Assembly: GCA_029882015.1 (NCBI GenBank)
Contig: JAOULM010000040.1
Coordinates: 1 to 5,064, forward strand
Direction: 5' to 3'
Length of the DNA stretch: 5,064 nucleotides
Source of the DNA: Candidatus Nomurabacteria bacterium
Lineage (GTDB): Bacteria > Patescibacteriota > Minisyncoccia > Phycocordibacterales > UBA1006
The translations under genes and the position numbers were made by a program. This document shows positions 1 through 4,914 of the stretch, piece after piece (the first letter of the stretch is position 1; the number at the start of each line of letters is the position of its first letter). The notes below the pieces were generated by a model that saw only the letters and a program-made list of their open reading frames with translations, ran no database searches and was not told the origin of the DNA.

Positions 1-75
1 CATTACGGCAAAGATAATGGTTGGTGAATATGCAACAATCTGCTCAAGTACCCCATTTTTCTCTTCTTTGGTCAT
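1..75 (-). CDS. N-terminal fragment of an unidentified protein, cut by the window edge
   Basis: An open frame begins at the ATG on the minus strand at 75-73 and runs without a stop to base 1, giving 25 residues that begin MTKEEKNGVLEQIVAYSP and continue into a hydrophobic stretch (TIIFAVM). A charged start followed by a hydrophobic run could be a cytosolic helix leading into a membrane segment or a protein core; too little is visible to choose. I do not recognise the family. The start is supported by an extended -10-like box (TGC then TACAAT) that ends 6 nt before the ATG, suggesting leaderless transcription; there is no Shine-Dalgarno sequence. It is oriented like polA but separated from it by about 230 bases of repeats and has its own apparent promoter, so it is probably a separate transcription unit. 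Confidence 0.5.
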   Translation of the reverse strand, partial: MTKEEKNGVLEQIVAYSPTIIFAVM

Positions 76-81
76 GAATAT

Positions 82-104
82 ATTGTAGCACCTTGGGGCA
101 AGGT
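82..104 (-). promoter_or_regulatory. Extended -10 promoter with an adjoining inverted repeat, for the left-edge gene
   Basis: On the minus strand TACAAT lies at 87-82 with TG one base upstream (90-89), an extended -10 arrangement. Only six bases separate it from the ATG at 75, so transcription should start at or beside the start codon. Just upstream is a perfect inverted repeat, ACCTTG-3 nt-CAAGGT, at 90-104. It overlaps the TG and could be an operator. No good -35 hexamer is seen at 16-18 bp spacing. The assignment is inference from sequence alone. Confidence 0.45.
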
Positions 105-166
105 TTTCATCTCCCCAACAGAAACATTGAGAATGACGTTTGGAATCAGGTGTGAATGTTTCTGGG

Positions 167-186
167 TCCCGGGTCTACGCCCGGGA
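167..186. repeat. REP-like palindrome
   Basis: The arms TCCCGGG (167-173) and CCCGGGA (180-186) form a perfect 7-bp inverted repeat around a 6-nt loop. The setting, GGGT before it and GAAGACGCGCGGGGACGAGG then ATGACA after it, resembles the intergenic REP-type palindromes found in many bacterial genomes. It lies in the non-coding gap between polA and the left-edge gene. No T-tract follows on either strand, so it is not a convincing intrinsic terminator. Only one copy is seen here, so its repeat status is inferred. Confidence 0.4.
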
Positions 187-235
187 AGACGCGCGGGGAC
201 GAGGATGACACACCAACCTTTGTGGTGATTTTTAA

Positions 236-280
236 TACCCCTCCGCCTCGTACCTCGGCACCTCCCCTACATAGGGGAGG
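236..280 (+). repeat. GC-rich hairpin repeat, copy 1 (beyond the polA 3' end)
   Basis: The element reads TACCCCTCCGCC, then a short variable centre, then CACCTCCCC and a perfect 9-bp hairpin, CCTCCCCTA-CA-TAGGGGAGG (261-280). Two further copies with the same order of parts, starting with TACCCC and ending in a C-run/G-run hairpin, lie inside tsaE (4601-4646 in this orientation and 4530-4573 inverted). It starts 24 bases past the polA stop on the transcribed side. The polA message could fold it, but no T-tract follows, so I call it a dispersed repeat and not a terminator. Confidence 0.7.
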
Positions 281-303
281 AGGAATATAAAATTTGTTAG
301 TGC

Positions 304-2736
304 TTAATCTTTCATCTCGCTCCAGCGTTTACCAGTTCCATAATTAACCACCAACGGAACATCGGTTTTGTAATTAATAAATGAATTTTGCAAGACATGT
401 TCCATGGCATCATCAATCATTGTGACAACTTGATCCACCACATCGTCCGCAATTTCGTAAACCAACTCATCATGAATTTGTAAAATCAAATGCACCTGGT
501 CCAATAACCCTTCGGATTCTAATTTGTCGTGGACGTGCTTAATGGCAAGCTTGATAACATCAGCTGTCGCAGTTCCCTGCACAGGAGCATTGATTGCGGT
601 CCGCTCTGCCATGGCTTTGATAAATTGAATGTGTGATGCAAGTCCCGGGAAATATCGACGGCGTCCAAATAATGTTTCTGTGTATCCTGTTTCATATGCA
701 GACGCTTTGACCTCGTCCAAATATTCTCGGATACGTGGAAACCGTTCAAAATATTGATTAAAAAAATCTTGGGCTTCGGCTCTGGTTGAGCCCAGGTTTT
801 TCTGCAAGGCTGAAACACCCATTCCATAAATGATCCCGAAATTGATTACCTTGGCTTTGGATCGTTGCTGTCTGGTCACATCTGCCTCGGGGACATCAAA
901 CACGCGAGCAGCTACGGCAGTGTGGACATCTTGTCCGTCAGCAAAAATCTGGGTCAGTGTTGGATCGCCAGACAATATAGCTGCGCACCGTAATTCAATT
1001 TGAGAGTAATCAAACGCAGCCATGGTGTACCCCGGCGATGAGATAAATCCCCCGCGGATAGCGCGTCCCAGATCAGATTTGATTGGGATGTTTTGCAGGT
1101 TTGGATTTTGTGATGAAAATCTTCCAGTTGTTGTGCCTGTCTGTAAAAACTTTGCGTGCAATCGCCCGTCGTCGCCCACCATACCAGGCAGATTATCAAT
1201 ATACGTCGACAGTAATTTTTGCAGTTCACGGAATTTCAAAATCTGGTCGATAATAGGATGTGATTCACGCATTTTTTCCAGTTCGGATTCCTTGGTTGAT
1301 CGTTTCCCGCCGGCAGTTTTTTTCAGCCCTTTGGCGGTTAATTCCATCTCGTCGAACAGAACCTCGCCTAATTGTTTTGGTGATTTAATATTAAATTCAC
1401 GACCCGCCATTTTATAAATCGCAGATTCGAATTTAGACAGCTCGGTGTGATAATCTGCCGAGAGTTTTTTCAGGTAGGGCAAATCCAGTAAAATCCCCCG
1501 CTCTTCCATGGCATGCACCATGGGAACAATTGGCAATTCGATTTCTTTGTAGACATCTGTTAGGTTTTTCTCGACCAATTCATTTAGTATTTTTTTGCGA
1601 GCTTCGCGGAAACTTTTTGTTTCGGCATACTGCAAAATATCATCCAGCGTCGGGTTGGTTAATTCGGAATTCAACAGCCAAACTGCAATACCGGTTTGTT
1701 CTAATTCCAGCTCGTCAATTATTTCTTGTGTTTCTGGTTCTTCTTCTGGGTCAGCGTCTAATCCAAACTGTTTTTTAATCCGAGTCCACAGTGTTCGAAA
1801 TTCTAATTTCACCAACAATTTTTCTATAGCATCAAAATCCAAATTCTCGATGAATTCTTTTTCGGGTAAAACAAAATCTATACTTGCGTCACGACGAATG
1901 GTTGCCAGTGTTTTTGAAAATTCGGCTTCTTCCTCGCCTTCGTCCAGCAAACCAACAATGCGTTTTTTTATTCCGGCATCTAACATTTTCTGTTCGCCAT
2001 CTTTGCCTCGGAGTGTTTTATAAATCCCCTCGATTGATCCAAATTTTGTAATCAGTTCGGTTGCAGTTTTTTCACCAATACCGCGAATACCTGGAATATT
2101 ATCAGAAGGGTCACCGCGGAGTCCCTTGTAATCGATCATCTGCTGCGGACCAAAACTGAACCTATCGCGAACCGCGTCCTCGTTATATAAAATAGTATCG
2201 TTCAATCCGCGTTTCAATGTGTAGACTTTTACAATATCGCCAACAACCAATTGCAGTGTGTCCATATCTCCCGAGGCAATGATAACCTCGACATTGGCCA
2301 AGGGGTCTGTATCATCGGCGGATGATAACGTTGGCGACAGGTGTTGTTTCTGCAATATTTGTTCGACGATTGTTCCCAACATATCGTCAGCCTCGAATCC
2401 TGGCTCGCTATACACAGGAATATTAAAAGCCGTCATAATGTCATATGAACTTTTAATCTGGTCTACCAAATCGTCGTCTGACTCGCCTCGGCCAGCCTTG
2501 TAATCATCATATGCCTCGTGCCGAAATGTCTTGCCTGGGAGGTCATACGTCGCCACCACATAGTCAGGTTTCAAGTCCTGGATGATCTTCATCAGCATCG
2601 CAACGATGCCGTACAAGGCCCCTGTAGGCTCTCCACCGCTGGAACGAAAGTCAGGTAGCGCATGGTAAGCCCGATGGATAATCGCGTGCGTATCCAGTAA
2701 AATCAGCCGTTTTGGTTTTTCAGTAGTTTTTGCCAT
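304..2736 (-). CDS. polA: DNA polymerase I with 5' nuclease and polymerase domains, proofreading domain lost
   Basis: This is a DNA repair and Okazaki-fragment polymerase. Residues here are numbered from the in-frame upstream ATG at 2745, which gives 813 residues; my start, ATG 2736, is residue 4. Residues 14 to about 325 are the 5' nuclease: D18 in LLDTH, EADD at 118-121, SGDMD at 158-162, and GDPSDNIPG at 211-219 leading into the helix-hairpin-helix RGIGEKTA. Residues 325-405 are an acidic linker plus a short remnant (AVWLLNSELTNPTLDDIL) where E. coli Pol I has a 3'-5' exonuclease of about 190 residues; none of its acidic motifs remain. The polymerase domain (405-813) is intact: TGRFSSQNPNLQNIP at 540-554, motif A DYSQIELR at 579-586, O-helix R628, K632, F636, Y640, and motif C HDE at 758-760. 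Phe636 at the E. coli F762 position predicts discrimination against dideoxynucleotides. ATG 2736 is preferred because a -10-like box overlaps the ATG at 2745. Confidence 0.96.
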   Translation of the reverse strand: MAKTTEKPKRLILLDTHAIIHRAYHALPDFRSSGGEPTGALYGIVAMLMKIIQDLKPDYVVATYDLPGKTFRHEAYDDYKAGRGESDDDLVDQIKSSYDIMTAFNIPVYSEPGFEADDMLGTIVEQILQKQHLSPTLSSADDTDPLANVEVIIASGDMDTLQLVVGDIVKVYTLKRGLNDTILYNEDAVRDRFSFGPQQMIDYKGLRGDPSDNIPGIRGIGEKTATELITKFGSIEGIYKTLRGKDGEQKMLDAGIKKRIVGLLDEGEEEAEFSKTLATIRRDASIDFVLPEKEFIENLDFDAIEKLLVKLEFRTLWTRIKKQFGLDADPEEEPETQEIIDELELEQTGIAVWLLNSELTNPTLDDILQYAETKSFREARKKILNELVEKNLTDVYKEIELPIVPMVHAMEERGILLDLPYLKKLSADYHTELSKFESAIYKMAGREFNIKSPKQLGEVLFDEMELTAKGLKKTAGGKRSTKESELEKMRESHPIIDQILKFRELQKLLSTYIDNLPGMVGDDGRLHAKFLQTGTTTGRFSSQNPNLQNIPIKSDLGRAIRGGFISSPGYTMAAFDYSQIELRCAAILSGDPTLTQIFADGQDVHTAVAARVFDVPEADVTRQQRSKAKVINFGIIYGMGVSALQKNLGSTRAEAQDFFNQYFERFPRIREYLDEVKASAYETGYTETLFGRRRYFPGLASHIQFIKAMAERTAINAPVQGTATADVIKLAIKHVHDKLESEGLLDQVHLILQIHDELVYEIADDVVDQVVTMIDDAMEHVLQNSFINYKTDVPLVVNYGTGKRWSEMKD

Positions 2737-2743
2737 ATGAACC

Positions 2744-2752
2744 ATTGTAACA
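2744..2752 (-). promoter_or_regulatory. Extended -10 promoter of polA, leaderless
   Basis: On the minus strand TG (2752-2751), one base, then TACAAT (2749-2744) forms an extended -10. Seven bases separate it from the ATG at 2736, so the transcript should begin at about that codon. The hexamer overlaps the other in-frame ATG at 2745, which would then not be transcribed. There is no recognisable -35 and no Shine-Dalgarno. It is back to back with the promoter of the gene at 2824, whose -35 palindrome begins 14 bp away. Confidence 0.5.
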
Positions 2753-2765
2753 CTTTAAAAAACCA

Positions 2766-2799
2766 TCAGGATTGACAAAATCCTGAGAATAAGTAAAGT
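2766..2799 (+). promoter_or_regulatory. Promoter of cassette gene 1, with a palindrome around the -35 box
   Basis: A consensus -35 TTGACA (2772-2777) is followed after 16 bp by TAAAGT (2794-2799), a 4/6 match to the -10. The -35 sits inside a perfect inverted repeat, TCAGGATT (2766-2773) and AATCCTGA (2779-2786) with a 5-bp spacer, which could be an operator or an extruded hairpin. From CTGAGAATAAG down to the ATG the sequence is nearly identical to that before cassette gene 2. The leader should be about 18 nt, and the purine run GGGAAAA is too far from the ATG to act as a normal Shine-Dalgarno. Confidence 0.6.
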
Positions 2800-2823
2800 A
2801 AGGGAAAATCAAAACTAAATATT

Positions 2824-3471
2824 ATGAATGATTTACTAGGTAAAACTTTACATGGTGTTGATATGTCTATTCAACTATTAACATCCCTTGAAAGTGTTGA
2901 CATGAGAAACTTCATACAAGTTATCAAACACCTTGATAACAATAAATTAAACAATAAAGGGGTCAATATCAAAAATTTTTGCAAGAAAAGCGCCAAAGAA
3001 CTTGTAGTTATCCTTAAAGAACATGGATACTCAGATATCCCAAATCGCTGGCCAAATTTTTTCAAATTTTCAGGGCTAAAAAAAGAAGCAATAGAAGACA
3101 GCCCCCTATTACAGAAATGTAAAAAAGCTTATCAAGAAGGTGAAACTTTTGTTGAAGAAAAAGTTAAAGAAGAATGGCTTAATAGTTTCAAAAGCAGAAC
3201 CAGAGATCTTCCTGGTGAAATTAAAAGGTTTGCGATAGATTTGAGATCTGGAAATATTGACCTTAATTCGACCCCTGAAGCAAAATTTTTTGTGTTCTGG
3301 GATGCTTCAAGTGATATAGTTGCTGGTGGCTCAATAAAGTGTAGAATTAAAGAAGGAACAAAGAGTATGTTTCTTGTAAAAAAACTAGAAGAGGGGGGCA
3401 TTGAAACAACCCTTATTGGTTCCAGAAATAACGCTCATATTAATATAGACATGACGCAATTTCAAAAATAG
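2824..3471 (+). CDS. Unknown protein, cassette gene 1, paralog of the next gene
   Basis: The protein has 215 residues, is highly charged, and has no signal peptide or membrane segment, so it is probably cytosolic. I do not recognise the family. It shares ordered blocks with the gene at 3588: an opening M-x-DLL; RWPNFFKF (75-82) against RWPNLSHF; LLQKCKKAYQEGE (95-107) against LLEKCREAKRKGE; DLP (128-130); and a C-terminal unit with FLVKKLEEGGIETTLIG (183-199) and a final hydrophobic strand, matching YIFDRLVKEGFKVSIFG. The N-terminal half looks helical and the C-terminal part looks like a small alpha/beta unit. Composition is clearly more AT-rich than most of polA. It stands alone between its own promoter and its own terminator, divergent from polA. 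No catalytic motif is evident. Start ATG 2824 is chosen for its match to the start of the paralog, with the same leader. Confidence 0.8.
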   Translation: MNDLLGKTLHGVDMSIQLLTSLESVDMRNFIQVIKHLDNNKLNNKGVNIKNFCKKSAKELVVILKEHGYSDIPNRWPNFFKFSGLKKEAIEDSPLLQKCKKAYQEGETFVEEKVKEEWLNSFKSRTRDLPGEIKRFAIDLRSGNIDLNSTPEAKFFVFWDASSDIVAGGSIKCRIKEGTKSMFLVKKLEEGGIETTLIGSRNNAHINIDMTQFQK

Positions 3472-3485
3472 AAATTACACAAACT

Positions 3486-3518
3486 AAACCTCAGAATTTA
3501 TTCTGGGGTTTTTATTTT
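3486..3518 (+). terminator. Intrinsic terminator of cassette gene 1
   Basis: The stem AAACCTCAGAAT (3486-3497) pairs with ATTCTGGGGTTT (3500-3511) with one A-to-G wobble position; the top A-T pairs probably open into the loop. TTTTTATTTT follows at once (3509-3518, overlapping the stem base). It begins 14 bases after the stop codon. The sequence is nearly the same as the terminator after cassette gene 2. Confidence 0.85.
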
Positions 3519-3523
3519 GCGGG
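3496..3523. repeat. 28-nt direct repeat, left copy (matches the tsaE 3' end)
   Basis: Bases 3496-3523 are identical to 4312-4339. In the right copy the same bases on the minus strand encode the last eight tsaE residues (ending KIKTPE) plus the TAA stop. Here there is no gene for them to belong to. The pair bounds a unit of about 816 bp containing the second cassette gene. Similarity extends leftward with one base change and one gap (ACTAAACC before each). Confidence 0.8.
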
Positions 3524-3526
3524 AAA

Positions 3527-3562
3527 TCAGAAACTTGACAAGTTGCTGAGAATAAGTAAAGT
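3527..3562 (+). promoter_or_regulatory. Promoter of cassette gene 2, with a palindrome around the -35 box
   Basis: TTGACA (3535-3540) and TAAAGT (3557-3562) are spaced 16 bp apart, exactly as in the first cassette. The -35 is again inside an inverted repeat, TCAGAAACTT (3527-3536) and AAGTTGCTGA (3540-3549), matching at 9 of 10 positions. The outer TCAG/CTGA is shared with the first cassette. The inner arm bases differ but still pair. From CTGAGAATAAG to the ATG the leader differs from that of cassette gene 1 at only a few positions. Confidence 0.6.
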
Positions 3563-3587
3563 AAAGGAAAATCAAAACTAAATTATT

Positions 3588-4286
3588 ATGAAAGATTTAT
3601 TAAAGACACCTATAATTGATTTCTATAAATCAAAAAAGATGTCCTCTACTCGTACTTGGAACTCTTTTCTATGCCACATTTCAAAAACCCTCAAACATCA
3701 ACCAAATGATTTCTATTCTCCGACCTTCGAAGAGGTGATTGATTTTTTTGATGTGAACAAAGAAGCAGAGAACGGAGGGATAAACCCTTCGTGGAAATTT
3801 GGCCCAAAGTCTACACGAAACTTTCTGTCCATCCTCATGAGGGAACTTCAAATTGGTATCGAAAGTCGATGGCCAAATCTTTCTCATTTTGCTGAAATAA
3901 AGACAACAAAAGAATTTAAATTACAAACAGAGAACACTTTACTGGAAAAATGCAGAGAAGCGAAAAGAAAAGGGGAAAGTCTTAAACATTCTCAAATATT
4001 TAAAAGAGAATTTTTTGAGCTTTCAAATGATTTGCCAAAGCATATCACAGAAGTGATTGCCGTGGAAGATCCATCTCCTGAATTTCTTGTAGTGCTTGAA
4101 CTAAGGGAAAATATTGACTACCCTCCTCTCAATTTACCAAATCTCGTGAAGTATGAGAACCTTGTTAGACACTCAAGAGGAGCTTATATCTTTGACAGAC
4201 TAGTAAAAGAAGGTTTTAAGGTTAGCATTTTTGGTCCATCAAAAGAAAACAAATGGTCTATAATGATCAACATTGAAGAGTTTTAA
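3588..4286 (+). CDS. Unknown protein, cassette gene 2, paralog of the previous gene
   Basis: The protein has 232 residues, is charged and AT-rich in codon use, and has no membrane segment or signal peptide. I do not recognise its family. Blocks shared with the gene at 2824 are RWPNLSHF (94-101), LLEKCREAKRKGE (118-130), DLP (148-150) and the C-terminal YIFDRLVKEGFKVSIFG (200-216) with a closing MINIEEF strand. The N-terminal 70 residues differ more: they contain TRTWNSFLCHISKTL and PTFEEVIDFFDV, a look that recalls short helical DNA-binding or recombinase core-binding domains, but this is only an impression and no catalytic tyrosine-recombinase domain follows. It has its own promoter and terminator and converges on tsaE, the terminator overlapping the tsaE 3' end. 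The ATG at 3588 is the only start that matches the conserved leader. Confidence 0.8.
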   Translation: MKDLLKTPIIDFYKSKKMSSTRTWNSFLCHISKTLKHQPNDFYSPTFEEVIDFFDVNKEAENGGINPSWKFGPKSTRNFLSILMRELQIGIESRWPNLSHFAEIKTTKEFKLQTENTLLEKCREAKRKGESLKHSQIFKREFFELSNDLPKHITEVIAVEDPSPEFLVVLELRENIDYPPLNLPNLVKYENLVRHSRGAYIFDRLVKEGFKVSIFGPSKENKWSIMINIEEF

Positions 4287-4302
4287 TTGATACAAAAAAA
4301 CT

Positions 4303-4334
4303 AAACCCCAGATTTATTCTGGGGTTTTTATTTT
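4303..4334 (+). terminator. Bidirectional terminator between cassette gene 2 and tsaE
   Basis: The stem AAACCCCAGA (4303-4312) and TCTGGGGTTT (4318-4327) is perfect, with a 5-nt loop and TTTTTATTTT after it on the plus strand. On the minus strand the stem is followed by AG and seven Ts, so it should also stop tsaE transcription. It overlaps the last codons and the TAA stop of tsaE (4314-4316), so the tsaE coding end and the terminator are the same DNA. Confidence 0.85.
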
Positions 4335-4339
4335 GCGGG
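4312..4339. repeat. 28-nt direct repeat, right copy (tsaE 3' end)
   Basis: This stretch is identical to 3496-3523. On the minus strand it holds the last eight sense codons and the stop of tsaE; on the plus strand it holds most of the terminator of cassette gene 2. Past 4339 the two copies diverge at once (TGG here, AAA at the left copy), giving a sharp junction. Confidence 0.8.
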
Positions 4340-4874
4340 TGGTTTCGTCGATCCATGTGAATTCAATAGTTTTTGTATTTTCTGGTAATGCATCCGCAAC
4401 AATTTCTGGCCATTCGATAATGATTAGATTTTGTGGATTATCTAGCTCGCGTTGAAAATCTAGTTTCATCAGGTCGTTGCCGTTGTCGAGGCGGTATGCG
4501 TCGATGTGGATTAGGGTGGTAAAAGCGTCCTGCCCCCCTATGTAGGGGGGCTGCCCGAAGGGCTGGGGGGTATTTGGATTATCTTCTTCTTTTTTATTTA
4601 TACCCCTCCGCCCTTCGTCGCCACCTCCCCTCATCTGAGGGGAGGGTTTCAGTGGGGCAATTGGGTATTTTTTTATAATTACAAACGTGGGACTGTTTAC
4701 CGTTTCGGTCACTCCTAATTCCCCCGCCACCATCTGGGTGAAGGTTGTTTTACCAGCGCCCAAATCGCCCTGCAGGGCAATAACCGTAGCATTATCAGAG
4801 TTCGGCTTTAGATTTGCAATAAATTCTGATGCAAATTGTAGTAGTTCATCCAGAGAATTAATTTCTTTTTCCAT
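4314..4874 (-). CDS. tsaE: tRNA t6A synthesis ATPase TsaE, with a translated repeat insertion
   Basis: TsaE is the P-loop ATPase that works with TsaD and TsaB to make threonylcarbamoyladenosine at position 37 of ANN-decoding tRNAs. Residues are numbered from the in-frame GTG at 4910. Visible features are Walker A GDLGAGKTT (48-56), the conserved TVNSPTFVI (70-78), HIDAYRLD (135-142) and IIIEWPEIV (163-171). My start, ATG 4874 (MEKEINSLDE), gives 186 residues and is preferred because the homologous region begins there and a -10-like box lies 7 nt upstream. The family is usually about 140-160 residues. The excess is a 39-residue segment, P89 to Q127, rich in Pro, Gly, Arg and Gln, encoded by two inverted hairpin repeats. 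It falls in the loop between SPTFVIIKKYP and LIHIDAYRL, away from the catalytic motifs, so the protein is probably functional. The last codons overlap a terminator and match a second copy at 3496. Confidence 0.92.
   Translation of the reverse strand: MEKEINSLDELLQFASEFIANLKPNSDNATVIALQGDLGAGKTTFTQMVAGELGVTETVNSPTFVIIKKYPIAPLKPSPQMRGGGDEGRRGINKKEEDNPNTPQPFGQPPYIGGQDAFTTLIHIDAYRLDNGNDLMKLDFQRELDNPQNLIIIEWPEIVADALPENTKTIEFTWIDETTRKIKTPE
4530..4573 (-). repeat. GC-rich hairpin repeat, copy 3 (inverted)
   Basis: Read on the minus strand it runs ATACCCCCCAGCCC, TTCGGGC, then a perfect hairpin GCCCCCCTA-CA-TAGGGGGGC (4551-4532). It also holds a small inner hairpin, GCCC/GGGC around TTC (4563-4553). 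Compared with copies 1 and 2 the arms have C/G runs with the interrupting T/A replaced, and the replacements are matched on both sides, so the pairing is kept. Confidence 0.7.
4601..4646 (+). repeat. GC-rich hairpin repeat, copy 2
   Basis: It starts TACCCCTCCGCCC, passes TTCGTCGC, and ends in the perfect 10-bp hairpin CCTCCCCTCA-TC-TGAGGGGAGG (4624-4645). The first 13 bases match copy 1 except for the last. The hairpin top differs from copy 1 (TCA..TGA instead of TA..TA) while still pairing. Confidence 0.75.
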
Positions 4875-4881
4875 ACTGAAT

Positions 4882-4890
4882 ACACTATCA
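4882..4890 (-). promoter_or_regulatory. Possible extended -10 of tsaE, leaderless
   Basis: On the minus strand TG (4890-4889), one base, then TAGTGT (4887-4882) lies 7 nt before the ATG at 4874. The hexamer is weak (TA at the start and T at the end). Its spacing to the start codon equals that at polA and is close to that at the left-edge gene, and this parallel is the main support. Confidence 0.3.
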
Positions 4891-4914
4891 TTTCTTGCCT
4901 CTCGTGTCACACCA

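Larger units (their letters stand above)
4530..4646. mobile_element. Composite inverted hairpin-repeat element inserted in frame in tsaE
   Basis: Two copies of the GC-rich hairpin repeat face each other, with their TACCCC ends inward and their hairpins outward, around about 27 bp of AT-rich spacer (4574-4600). The whole is 117 bp, exactly 39 codons, with no stop in the tsaE frame. It resembles in concept the Rickettsia palindromic elements that insert within genes and are translated. It encodes no protein of its own. There is no clear target duplication, and the outer limits are uncertain: the codons just outside (IAPLK and DAFTT) may also belong to it. Confidence 0.7.

Noticed and set aside
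211..235. CACCA/TGGTG hairpin followed by ATTTTTAAT as a plus-strand terminator
   Set aside because: The stem is only 5 bp and no plus-strand gene lies upstream within the window.
236..280. Hairpin repeat as the polA terminator
   Set aside because: The stem is strong but no T-tract follows on the minus strand, and the same repeat occurs inside a coding gene.
1022..1417. Plus-strand open frame across the polA gene
   Set aside because: It lies wholly within the well-supported polA coding sequence on the other strand and its translation shows no family features. The same applies to the other plus-strand frames in 1530-2503.
3486..3549. Integron attC site between the two cassette genes
   Set aside because: Paired hairpins and a cassette layout suggested it, but the characteristic RYYYAAC/GTTRRRY core boxes are not seen, and the first hairpin is explained by a terminator. 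No integrase gene is in the window.
4530..4646. Frameshift or pseudogene in tsaE
   Set aside because: The insert is exactly 39 codons and the frame is open on both sides with all TsaE motifs present, so the gene looks intact.
236..4646. CRISPR array from the repeated GC-rich units
   Set aside because: Only three copies, two of them inverted relative to each other and one kilobases away, with no regular spacing.
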